Shown here piece after piece: positions 6,722-11,730 of a DNA stretch of 11,906 nucleotides. Origin of the DNA: Pseudomonadota bacterium (GTDB taxonomy: Bacteria > Desulfobacterota > Desulfovibrionia > Desulfovibrionales > Desulfovibrionaceae); assembly GCA_023399375.1 (NCBI GenBank), contig JAEWPX010000169.1:1-11906 (forward strand), in the 5' to 3' direction. How positions within the stretch are numbered: the stretch's first letter is position 1; each line of letters begins with the position of its first letter. A model generated the notes under the pieces. That model saw only the letters and a program-made list of their open reading frames with translations. It was not told the DNA's origin and did no database searches. The position numbers and the translations under genes are program-made.

Positions 6722-7329
6722 AAGGCTCGGGCAAGACCACGCAGATCAAACGCCTCACCGCGCGCCTGGAAGCGGCCGGCAGGACGGTCGTGGTCACGCG
6801 CCAGCCCGGCGGCTGCGCTCTCGGGACCACCCTGCGCGCCATCCTGCTTTCGACCAAGACGCAAAACCTCGACAGCCGGGCCGAGCTGTTCCTCTACCTG
6901 GCCGACCGCGCCCAGCACGTGGCCGAGGTCATCCGCCCCGCGCAGGCGGCCGGGCACGTGGTCGTGTGCGACCGCTTCGCCGATTCCACCGTGGCCTACC
7001 AGGGCTACGGCCGGGGCCTCGATGTCGCCCTGCTCAATACCCTCAACGACGTGGCCGTGGCCGGGGCCTGGCCGCAGCACACCATCCTGCTCGACATCGA
7101 CCCCGAACAGGGCCTGCGCCGCGCCCTGGCGCGCAACATCGAAGCCGGCTGCACCGTCAACGAAGGCCGCTTCGAAGCCGAGGCCCTCGAATTCCACCGC
7201 CGTGTGCGCCAGGGCTACCTCGCCCTGGCCAGCCAGCATCCCCGCCGCTTCAGCGTCGTCGACGCCGCCAAGGCCCCGGACGCCGTGGCCGACGACATCT
7301 GGCGCATGCTGCAGCCGGAACTCGGTTGA
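6697..7329 (+). CDS. tmk: Thymidylate kinase
   Basis: Tmk phosphorylates dTMP to dTDP with ATP, an essential step to dTTP. The 210-residue protein has the P-loop GVEGSGKTT (7-15), the dTMP-binding DRF motif in CDRFADSTVAYQGYGRG (92-94), the helix SRAELFLYLADRAQHV (60-75) and a lid region RNIEAGCTVNEGRFEAEALEFHRRV. The usual TREPGG motif appears as TRQPGG (34-39), Gln for Glu; I believe related sulfate reducers share this, but it is worth checking. ATG at 6697 has AAGGA 6 nt upstream, inside the 3' end of the OB/HD gene, whose transcript it must share. The gene converges with a membrane-protein gene 32 bp downstream. Confidence 0.96.
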   Translation: MFITFEGVEGSGKTTQIKRLTARLEAAGRTVVVTRQPGGCALGTTLRAILLSTKTQNLDSRAELFLYLADRAQHVAEVIRPAQAAGHVVVCDRFADSTVAYQGYGRGLDVALLNTLNDVAVAGAWPQHTILLDIDPEQGLRRALARNIEAGCTVNEGRFEAEALEFHRRVRQGYLALASQHPRRFSVVDAAKAPDAVADDIWRMLQPELG

Positions 7330-7361
7330 GGCGCGCGCCAAAAATTTAGACGTATCGCGCC

Positions 7362-7937
7362 CTAAGACGCGTCCCTGCACGTCGCAGCAGGGTTCGTCCC
7401 AGCCTGTCGCGTCCCGGCGCGTCGCCATGCGCCGTACAAGGTCAATAAGGCCAGCGGGCCCAGAATGTCGGTGTAGAGGATCACGCCGGCATTGTCGGGC
7501 GCGAAGTTGCCGGCCCGCATGGAGACGATGTGGCCGCCCGCCGCGCCGAGCAGGAAGACGGATTGGGCCACGATCAGGCCCAGCCAGGATTGCGGCCGGG
7601 TAAAGGGCGCGAAGAGCCCGGCGATGCCGAAGCCGAAATTGGCCATGCCCACCTCGAACTGGAAGGGGCTCGGCGCCCAGCCGATGGACGCGGCGACCTT
7701 GTCGGCGAAAAAGACATGGCCGATGCCGCCCCACACGCCGCCGACGCCGACAAAGAAAAAGACGAGATACTTGAGGATGTCTTCCAGCAGGGCGGCATCG
7801 CGGGCCTTTTTTCGCGCTGCAACGGCCAGCCCGAACAACGGGCCGGAGGCGAGCAGGATGCCGCTGCCGGCATCGGGCAGGGCCGAAGCGGCGCAGAGTG
7901 CGACCAGGGCCAAAAGGAAGGCGGCGGGACGTTCCAT
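7362..7937 (-). CDS. Small integral membrane protein, probably DUF6790 family
   Basis: A 191-residue hydrophobic protein. Hydrophobic stretches near residues 4-22, 25-40, 54-76, 95-112, 120-140 and 160-175 suggest four to six membrane helices. The most distinctive stretch is GHVFFADKVAASIGW followed by PFQFEVGMANFGFGIAGLFAPF, which I associate with DUF6790, a family without known function. ATG at 7937 is chosen because GAGGT lies 4-5 nt upstream and the first helix starts at once; the upstream extension (start 7991) is Pro/His-rich and unlike the family. It is 61 bp downstream of the MDR oxidoreductase gene on the same strand, so the two may be co-transcribed. Being a real membrane protein is likely; the family name is less certain. 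Confidence 0.8.
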   Translation of the reverse strand: MERPAAFLLALVALCAASALPDAGSGILLASGPLFGLAVAARKKARDAALLEDILKYLVFFFVGVGGVWGGIGHVFFADKVAASIGWAPSPFQFEVGMANFGFGIAGLFAPFTRPQSWLGLIVAQSVFLLGAAGGHIVSMRAGNFAPDNAGVILYTDILGPLALLTLYGAWRRAGTRQAGTNPAATCRDAS

Positions 7938-7998
7938 GGCGACCTCTGTGTTATGGTGTCGCGGCGGCGGACAGGGCGGCTGCGGGCGCACAGGGCGG

Positions 7999-9003
7999 CT
8001 AGAGCACGATGACCTGCTTGCCGACCATCTTGCCGGTCGACTGGCGCAGGTGCGCCTCGCGCACGGTCTGCGCCGAAAGGCCTGCGACCGTCTGCGCCAC
8101 GGTCGTGCGCAAACGGCCCGTATCGACGAGCCGCGCGACGCTCTCCAAAATTTCGCCCTGGCGCGCCATGTCCTCGGTTTGAAACAGCGACCGCGTATAC
8201 ATGAATTCCCAGCAGATGCGGGCGCTTTTGGACTTGAACAGCGTGATGTCGAGGGGCTGCGTCGGGTCGTCGATCAGGCAGATTGCACCTTGTGGGGCCA
8301 GAATTTCCGCCATGGCCTGCCAATGCTCCTGGGCATGCGTGGTGCAAAAGATCGCTTGCGCGTGGGGCATGCCGGCGTCGGCCATGCGCTGAGGCAGGTC
8401 CGTTCTGTCGACGACAATGGCAGCGCCGAGTTCCCGGCACCAGGCGGCCGATTCCGGGCGTCCGGCCGTGGCCGCCACGGTGATGCCGGCCCAGGCCGCA
8501 AGCTGGATGAGCATGGACCCGACTCCGCCGGCACCGCCGATCACCAGCAGACTTTTGCCCGTATTGGCGTTTTCTGCGGGCGTGAACCCCAGACGGTCGA
8601 ACAGGCCTTCCCAGGCCGTGACGCTCGTCAGCGGCAGGCCGGCGGCCTGCGCCGGCGCGAGGCTGGCAGGAGCGGGGCCGACGAGGCGTTCGTCCACCAG
8701 CTGGTACGTGGCATTGCAGCCGTCGCGGGTCAGGTCGCCGGCGTAGAACACGGCCTGGCCCGGGGAGAACCGTCGCGCCTCGGGGCCGCGGGAGGCAACG
8801 ATGCCACGGGCGTCCCAGCCCAGGATTTTTTCCTGTCCCGCGGCGAGCCGGGAGAACACCTTGGTGTCCACCGGGTTGACGCCGACCGCTTCGATGCGGA
8901 CGAGGATGTCGCGCCCTGCGTGTTCGGGGACGGGCCGCTCCTCTTCGCGAAAGGCCTGGGGAGCGGTTGCGGCGAAGCCGCCGGTGGCGAGGATGGCTTT
9001 CAT
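7999..9003 (-). CDS. Zinc-type alcohol dehydrogenase-like / quinone oxidoreductase (MDR family)
   Basis: A 334-residue medium-chain dehydrogenase/reductase. The N-terminal GroES-like half has DILVRIEAVGVNPVDTKV, GWDARGIV and FSPGQAVFYAG. The Rossmann half has the nucleotide motif GGAGGVG at 156-162, then QLAAWAGITVAATAGR. It ends with SARICWEFMYTRSLFQTEDM and STGKMVGKQVIVL, typical of the 'zinc-binding alcohol dehydrogenase family' subgroup. The catalytic zinc Cys/His ligands of true alcohol dehydrogenases are not seen (VGVNPVD replaces the Cys context), so a zinc-independent NAD(P)H quinone or enone reductase is more likely. ATG at 9003 has AGGAGG with a 6-nt spacer. It is divergent from yciH and upstream of the DUF6790 gene. 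The natural substrate is unknown. Confidence 0.93.
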   Translation of the reverse strand: MKAILATGGFAATAPQAFREEERPVPEHAGRDILVRIEAVGVNPVDTKVFSRLAAGQEKILGWDARGIVASRGPEARRFSPGQAVFYAGDLTRDGCNATYQLVDERLVGPAPASLAPAQAAGLPLTSVTAWEGLFDRLGFTPAENANTGKSLLVIGGAGGVGSMLIQLAAWAGITVAATAGRPESAAWCRELGAAIVVDRTDLPQRMADAGMPHAQAIFCTTHAQEHWQAMAEILAPQGAICLIDDPTQPLDITLFKSKSARICWEFMYTRSLFQTEDMARQGEILESVARLVDTGRLRTTVAQTVAGLSAQTVREAHLRQSTGKMVGKQVIVL

Positions 9004-9154
9004 GCGTTTCCTCCTTGGGACAAGCCCGGCTGGACGGTGATCTGCTTTTCCAGGCTGCTTCCCCAATAGTCCCTCCGGCGCGGCCGGACAAGCGCGGGGG
9101 CGTACGCGCTGGACAGGGCGGGCGGGCTCGGGCAGGAGTGGCCCATGTCGCGGC

Positions 9155-9168
9155 GCGCACGCGTGCGC
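9155..9168. promoter_or_regulatory. Perfect 14-bp palindrome in the yciH leader
   Basis: GCGCACGCGTGCGC is identical to its reverse complement and lies 7 bp before the yciH Shine-Dalgarno sequence, in the 185-bp region shared with the divergent oxidoreductase gene. It could be an operator or an RNA hairpin. In GC-rich DNA such palindromes also arise by chance. Confidence 0.3.
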
Positions 9169-9175
9169 CGGAAGA

Positions 9176-9181
9176 GGGAGG
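9176..9181 (+). promoter_or_regulatory. Shine-Dalgarno sequence that decides the yciH start
   Basis: GGGAGG lies only 1 nt before the first ATG (9183) but 7 nt before the second (9189). Spacing therefore favours 9189, giving MALRDNGNSRLVYATD, close to the family's usual N-terminus. Confidence 0.6.
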
Positions 9182-9188
9182 CATGCGC

Positions 9189-9554
9189 ATGGCGCTTCGC
9201 GATAACGGCAATTCACGGTTGGTCTATGCCACGGATCAGGGCCGGATGTGTCCCGGCTGCGGCAGGCCCGTGGCCGCGTGCGCCTGCGCGTCCCGGCAGG
9301 CCGGGCCCCGAGGCGACGGCATCGTGCGGATTTCCAGGCAGACGAAAGGCCGCAAGGGCAAGGGCGTGTCCTGCGTGACCGGCATCGCCCTGCCGCCGGA
9401 TGCGCTCGAAACCCTGGCCAAGCAGTTGAAGCAGCGTTGCGGGGCCGGCGGGACCGTCAAGGACGGCGTCATCGAGATCCAGGGCGATCACCGGGAAACA
9501 CTGGCCGCGGAACTGAAAAAACTCGGCTACATGGTGAAGCTTGCCGGGGGCTAG
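9189..9554 (+). CDS. yciH: YciH/SUI1-family translation initiation factor with N-terminal Cys cluster
   Basis: A 121-residue member of the SUI1/eIF1 family; bacterial YciH affects start-codon selection or initiation under stress. The N-terminus MALRDNGNSRLVYATDQGR matches the E. coli protein as I recall it. The SUI1 domain (about 42-121) shows GIVRISRQTKGRKGKGVS, LKQRCGAGGTVKDGVIEIQG and the C-terminal LGYMVKLAGG. Between them is CPGCGRPVAACAC (Cys 21, 24, 31, 33), a possible zinc-binding knuckle absent from E. coli YciH. The length is normal for the family. An alternative ATG lies at 9183. It is a single-gene unit divergent from the oxidoreductase, and its TAG stop overlaps the edge of repeat copy B, so the element sits exactly at the native 3' end. 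Confidence 0.95.
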   Translation: MALRDNGNSRLVYATDQGRMCPGCGRPVAACACASRQAGPRGDGIVRISRQTKGRKGKGVSCVTGIALPPDALETLAKQLKQRCGAGGTVKDGVIEIQGDHRETLAAELKKLGYMVKLAGG

Positions 9555-9657
9555 TGATGCGACCCTTAAAAAATACGTCAGTATTTTTTTAGAAAAAAAT
9601 AGTTATTTAAATGTGTTGCTCTCAAAAAAATATCTCCTTTTTTAAGGGCGCGACACT
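9553..9657 (-). repeat. MITE-like AT-rich inverted-repeat element, copy B (105 bp)
   Basis: Read on the minus strand it begins AGTGTCGCGCCCTTAAAAAA and ends with a sequence whose complement is AGTGATGCGACCCTTAAAAA. These are terminal inverted repeats of about 20 bp with a few mismatches. The interior (GAGAGCAACACATTTAAATA, then ACTA) matches copy A at 3371-3451, which lies in the opposite orientation. It has 26 extra nt relative to copy A. As in copy A, the end nearest a gene starts with the AG of that gene's TAG stop. No transposase reading frame is present. Confidence 0.75.
9568..9589. other. Perfect AT hairpin inside repeat copy B
   Basis: AAAAAATAC (9568-9576), loop GTCA, GTATTTTTT (9581-9589): a 9-bp perfect inverted repeat. 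Most of it is the 26-nt segment missing from copy A, so it marks an insertion in B or a deletion in A. Confidence 0.7.
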
Positions 9658-9722
9658 CGCGCCTCGTCGCACGGACGGTGGGTACAAATCCTTGCCCCCT
9701 TTTCCTGGCCGCAGGCGGCGCA

Positions 9723-9738
9723 GTACAGAATTTTGTAC
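9723..9738. promoter_or_regulatory. Palindrome, candidate upstream activator site
   Basis: GTACAGAATTTTGTAC is a 16-bp palindrome with one mismatched pair. It is centred about 133 bp upstream of the predicted sigma-54 start, a usual distance for a bacterial enhancer-binding protein. A half-site GTACAAA begins 41 bp further upstream (9682), close to four helical turns. A related palindrome recurs at 10046. Confidence 0.45.
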
Positions 9739-9836
9739 GCAGTTGGGGCGGAAGGATGGAGACGCTTCCGCTGGTCGGTGTACCTAATACTTTGAAATAC
9801 AATATAAAAGTCTGAAAGTGTCGCGTGTTTTTCGTT

Positions 9837-9854
9837 TTGGCACGGCTCCTGCTT
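9837..9854 (+). promoter_or_regulatory. Sigma-54 (RpoN) -24/-12 promoter
   Basis: TTGGCACGGCTCCTGCTT matches the consensus YTGGCACG-N4-TTGCW at 12 of 13 fixed positions. The invariant GG (9839-9840) and GC (9851-9852) have the obligatory spacing. The predicted start is near 9864-9865. There is no plus-strand protein gene downstream in the window: the next gene converges from the other side, and a terminator lies within 65 nt. Confidence 0.72.
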
Positions 9855-9863
9855 AAACCAAAT

Positions 9864-9927
9864 CATCCTTCCTCTGATCAACACATTTCGAAAAAGGCTT
9901 TTCGGGTGGCTCCCGAAAAGCCTTTTT
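9864..9927 (+). ncRNA. Candidate sigma-54-dependent small RNA, about 64 nt
   Basis: The interval between the predicted sigma-54 start (9864/9865) and the end of a strong intrinsic terminator (9927) is only about 64 nt and has no start codon or reading frame. The first ~27 nt (starting CAUCCUUCCUCUGAUCAACA) appear unpaired. They contain a pyrimidine-rich CCUUCCUCU, complementary to purine-rich Shine-Dalgarno regions, a plausible seed for repressing translation. The rest is one 16-bp stem with a 5-nt loop ending in U5. Regulation would require an enhancer-binding protein; candidate palindromes lie upstream. It could instead be a chance promoter match beside a terminator that serves the convergent glycosyltransferase gene. 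Confidence 0.55.
9891..9927. terminator. Perfect 16-bp bidirectional intrinsic terminator
   Basis: AAAAAGGCTTTTCGGG (9891-9906), loop TGGCT, CCCGAAAAGCCTTTTT (9912-9927). Because both ends carry A5/T5, it can work in both directions: for the proposed small RNA on the plus strand, and for the glycosyltransferase gene, whose stop is 140 nt away, on the minus strand. Confidence 0.9.
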
Positions 9928-10045
9928 CATTTGGAGCATGCCGCAGCTCCGCCGCAGTCCCGTAGGGGCACGGTTCCGGGCGCTTTGTCCGACATGGCCT
10001 CCCCTGGCGCGCGGTCGCGCGGCGGGCAGGGGTGTTTCCGGGCGG

Positions 10046-10061
10046 GTATAAAAATTTGTAT
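10046..10061. promoter_or_regulatory. Second copy of the GTAYARAAWTTTGTAY palindrome
   Basis: GTATAAAAATTTGTAT differs from the 9723-9738 site at four positions, three of them transitions, and keeps the GTA...TTTGTA frame; both are followed by GC. It lies 5 bp past the glycosyltransferase stop codon in otherwise GC-rich DNA. A shared DNA-binding protein is an inference. Confidence 0.35.
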
Positions 10062-10066
10062 GCGGC

Positions 10067-11356
10067 CTAGGTCCGCGGCAACGGGTAGAGCGCGGCCAGG
10101 CGTTTGCCGAGCGTGGCGGCAAGCGGCGCATACCCCGCCTGGGCGATGGACTCGAAAAGCGACAGCAGCATGGCGCGGCAGGTCAGCCAGTACGCGTCCC
10201 CGGGCTCGCACATGGGCGCAAGGGGCTGGGCGAGGGTGTCGAGCCAGGGCGCGAGGATCGCTTCGATATCGAGCTGCGCCTGCATGGCCATGACGGTTTC
10301 CCCGATGAGGCCTGCGGCGCTGCGGCGCTGGCAGGAGACCTTCGTCACGGCGTCGCGGACGCCGTTTTCCCGCGCGCAGCGGGCATAGAGCGCCTCGTAG
10401 GCCGAAACGCACGTCCCCATGGAGAACCGCTCGCGGATGGCGCGCCGGCTGCGGTCGCGCATGGCGGCCGTTTTCCCGGCGGCCTCGAGGGCCAGGGCCT
10501 CGCGGACCGCGGCAGGAAACGCGCCCGGGTCCGCCGGATCGAAGAGCCAGCCCGTGCGCCCGTGTTCCACGATTTCGGCCATGCCGCCGTCGGCCGCGAC
10601 GATGGGCAGGCAGCCGCAGGCCATGGCCTCGGCGCAGACCAGGCCGAACGCGTCCTCTTTCGAGGCGAGCACCAGGAAGTGCGCCCCGGAATAGAGGTCG
10701 GCCATGTCGGTGCGAAGGCCCAGGAAGCGCACCCTGCCGCAGGGGGAATCCGGCCCGGTCTGGCCGCTGCCGGCCAGCCGGAGCGCGATGCGCGGATCGA
10801 GTGAGAGCAGGGCGTCGGCGACCTCGTCGAGATGGAAGTGCACGGCTTTGCCGCGCTGGGCGACTTCCAGGAAGAGGATTGGGTCGGCGGGGCGCGCCAC
10901 GGTCGGGGAAAACGCCCCGACATCGATGCCGTTCGGGATGACCAGGGTCTTTTCCGGCACGGGCTGCACGCGTCGGACTGCCTGCGAGACGCAGACCGTG
11001 GCGTGTATTCGGGGCGAGCGTTGTCCCCGGTCGCATTGGTGCATCACCTCGAGCAGCGTGGGCACCTGCGCTGCGGCAGCCGCCTCGCAGGCGACGGGGT
11101 CGAACCCGCCGTTAAACTGCACGATGTCCGCATCGGCGAACAGGGCGCACAGACGCTCGAAGCGGCCGAATGCGGAAACCGGCACGTACCAGTCGCCGCC
11201 CCCTGCGGTTTCCGGGCAGGAAATATCGGTATAAAGGCAGGTGTAATGGAACCGTTCCCGGTCCACGGCGCGGGCGAGCGCCTCGTCCATGCGGCTGATG
11301 CCGTTGCCGGTCCCCATGGACAACGTGCAGGCGACGATGCGGAGCGGCCGTTTCAT
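10067..11356 (-). CDS. GT-B glycosyltransferase, family 4-like
   Basis: A 429-residue cytoplasmic or membrane-associated enzyme expected to transfer a sugar from a nucleotide donor. The N-terminal domain starts MKRPLRIVACTLSMGTGNGI, a normal acceptor-side Rossmann start with a Gly-rich turn. The C-terminal donor domain has VIPNGIDVGAFSP (near 140-152), FLGLRTDMADLYSGAHFLVLAS (near 211-232), then the family-4 signature EDAFGLVCAEAMACG, with D235 and E243 in the E-x7-E positions, and VAADGGMAEIVEHGRTGWLF. About 90 extra C-terminal residues, mostly helical, follow the usual domain. No Shine-Dalgarno precedes ATG 11356; instead it overlaps (ATGA) the stop of an upstream open frame. An in-frame ATG at 11446 also lacks a ribosome-binding site and adds no family-like sequence. 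Sugar and acceptor are unknown; no surface-polysaccharide genes surround it. Confidence 0.9.
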   Translation of the reverse strand: MKRPLRIVACTLSMGTGNGISRMDEALARAVDRERFHYTCLYTDISCPETAGGGDWYVPVSAFGRFERLCALFADADIVQFNGGFDPVACEAAAAAQVPTLLEVMHQCDRGQRSPRIHATVCVSQAVRRVQPVPEKTLVIPNGIDVGAFSPTVARPADPILFLEVAQRGKAVHFHLDEVADALLSLDPRIALRLAGSGQTGPDSPCGRVRFLGLRTDMADLYSGAHFLVLASKEDAFGLVCAEAMACGCLPIVAADGGMAEIVEHGRTGWLFDPADPGAFPAAVREALALEAAGKTAAMRDRSRRAIRERFSMGTCVSAYEALYARCARENGVRDAVTKVSCQRRSAAGLIGETVMAMQAQLDIEAILAPWLDTLAQPLAPMCEPGDAYWLTCRAMLLSLFESIAQAGYAPLAATLGKRLAALYPLPRT

Positions 11357-11667
11357 GGCGCGGGGGAGCGCCGCAAGCGCCTGTCGGCGTCGCGGGCCTG
11401 CGTGTCCGTGAGGTTCTTGGGGCGTGCCGGTTGCATGTGCCGGCACGATCTTTGGCCGTTGCCGGCGGCGCTGTCAAAGGCAAAGGCGCGGCCTCGGCCT
11501 GCCTGCAGCTTCTTTTCGGGGTAATGCGGGGGCACGCAACATGCCATGAAAAAGGGCTCGTCAACCACCTCGAAGCGAACGGTTTTCCATCGGTTGGCGC
11601 CATGGCAGTTCGCGCGGGAGGCGGGGCGACGAGCCCTTTGGCGATGGCAGGGGCCAAGCCCCGGCAT
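11353..11667 (-). CDS. Possible small ORF (up to 104 residues) coupled to the glycosyltransferase start
   Basis: A minus-strand open frame ends in TGA at 11353-11355, overlapping the glycosyltransferase ATG as ATGA. It contains the protein-like stretch WKTVRFEVVDEPFFMACCVP and then PHYPEKK. The third codon positions of its second half look GC-rich, but that is also true of other frames here. The start is unclear: ATG at 11667 and an inner ATG before ACC both lack a Shine-Dalgarno. I do not recognise a family. Its value is that it would explain translation of the downstream gene; it may equally be leader RNA. Confidence 0.25.
   Translation of the reverse strand: MPGLGPCHRQRARRPASRANCHGANRWKTVRFEVVDEPFFMACCVPPHYPEKKLQAGRGRAFAFDSAAGNGQRSCRHMQPARPKNLTDTQARDADRRLRRSPAP
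11551..11639 (-). other. Nested inverted repeat, candidate structured leader RNA of the glycosyltransferase gene
   Basis: AAAGGGCTCGTC (11551-11562) and GACGAGCCCTTT (11628-11639) are perfect 12-bp complements, 65 nt apart. Between them GCGAAC (11575-11580) pairs with GTTCGC (11608-11613), and inside that CCAT (11587-11590) pairs with ATGG (11602-11605). On the minus strand the outer stem ends in a T5 run, so the whole could be an attenuator or a regulatory leader. I could not match it to a riboswitch class I know, and it is not a tRNA. Confidence 0.4.
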
Positions 11668-11677
11668 CCGTGTGGAA

Positions 11678-11720
11678 CCCGCGGGTCCAGGCGCAACGCG
11701 GCCTTGCCGGGACCCGCGGG
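11678..11720 (-). terminator. GC-rich hairpin, probable terminator of the Fe-ADH gene
   Basis: CCCGCGGGTCC (11678-11688) and GGACCCGCGGG (11710-11720) form a perfect 11-bp stem around a 21-nt loop, 10 bp after the dehydrogenase stop codon. There is no T tract on the minus strand, so termination would be weak or factor-assisted. Confidence 0.5.
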
Positions 11721-11730
11721 GAAGCGTGCG

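Larger units (their letters stand above)
9555..10066. other. 512-bp gene-free region carrying repeat B, a sigma-54 promoter and a terminator
   Basis: No reading frame here looks like a protein. It holds, left to right: repeat copy B, a half-site GTACAAA (9682-9688), a palindrome (9723-9738), an AT-rich stretch (9779-9815), a sigma-54-type promoter (9837-9854), a perfect terminator (9891-9927) and a second palindrome (10046-10061). The best explanation is a small RNA gene with its control region. Confidence 0.6.
11357..11730. other. 374-bp region between the Fe-ADH and glycosyltransferase genes
   Basis: It holds a GC-rich hairpin right after the dehydrogenase stop (11678-11720), a nested inverted repeat (11551-11639) and the low-confidence small ORF. 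I see no convincing -35/-10 pair for the glycosyltransferase gene. Confidence 0.5.

Noticed and set aside
7330..7361. GGCGCG/CGCGCC inverted repeat between convergent tmk and DUF6790 genes
   Set aside because: Six bp with a 20-nt loop and no T tract; too weak to call a terminator, though it may contribute.
7492..9069. 525-codon plus-strand frame opposite the DUF6790 and oxidoreductase genes
   Set aside because: Antisense shadow; no motif, and it crosses two well-supported minus-strand genes.
11551..11639. Possible tRNA or known riboswitch
   Set aside because: No T-loop or anticodon-arm pattern and no riboswitch core I can match; kept only as an unclassified structure.
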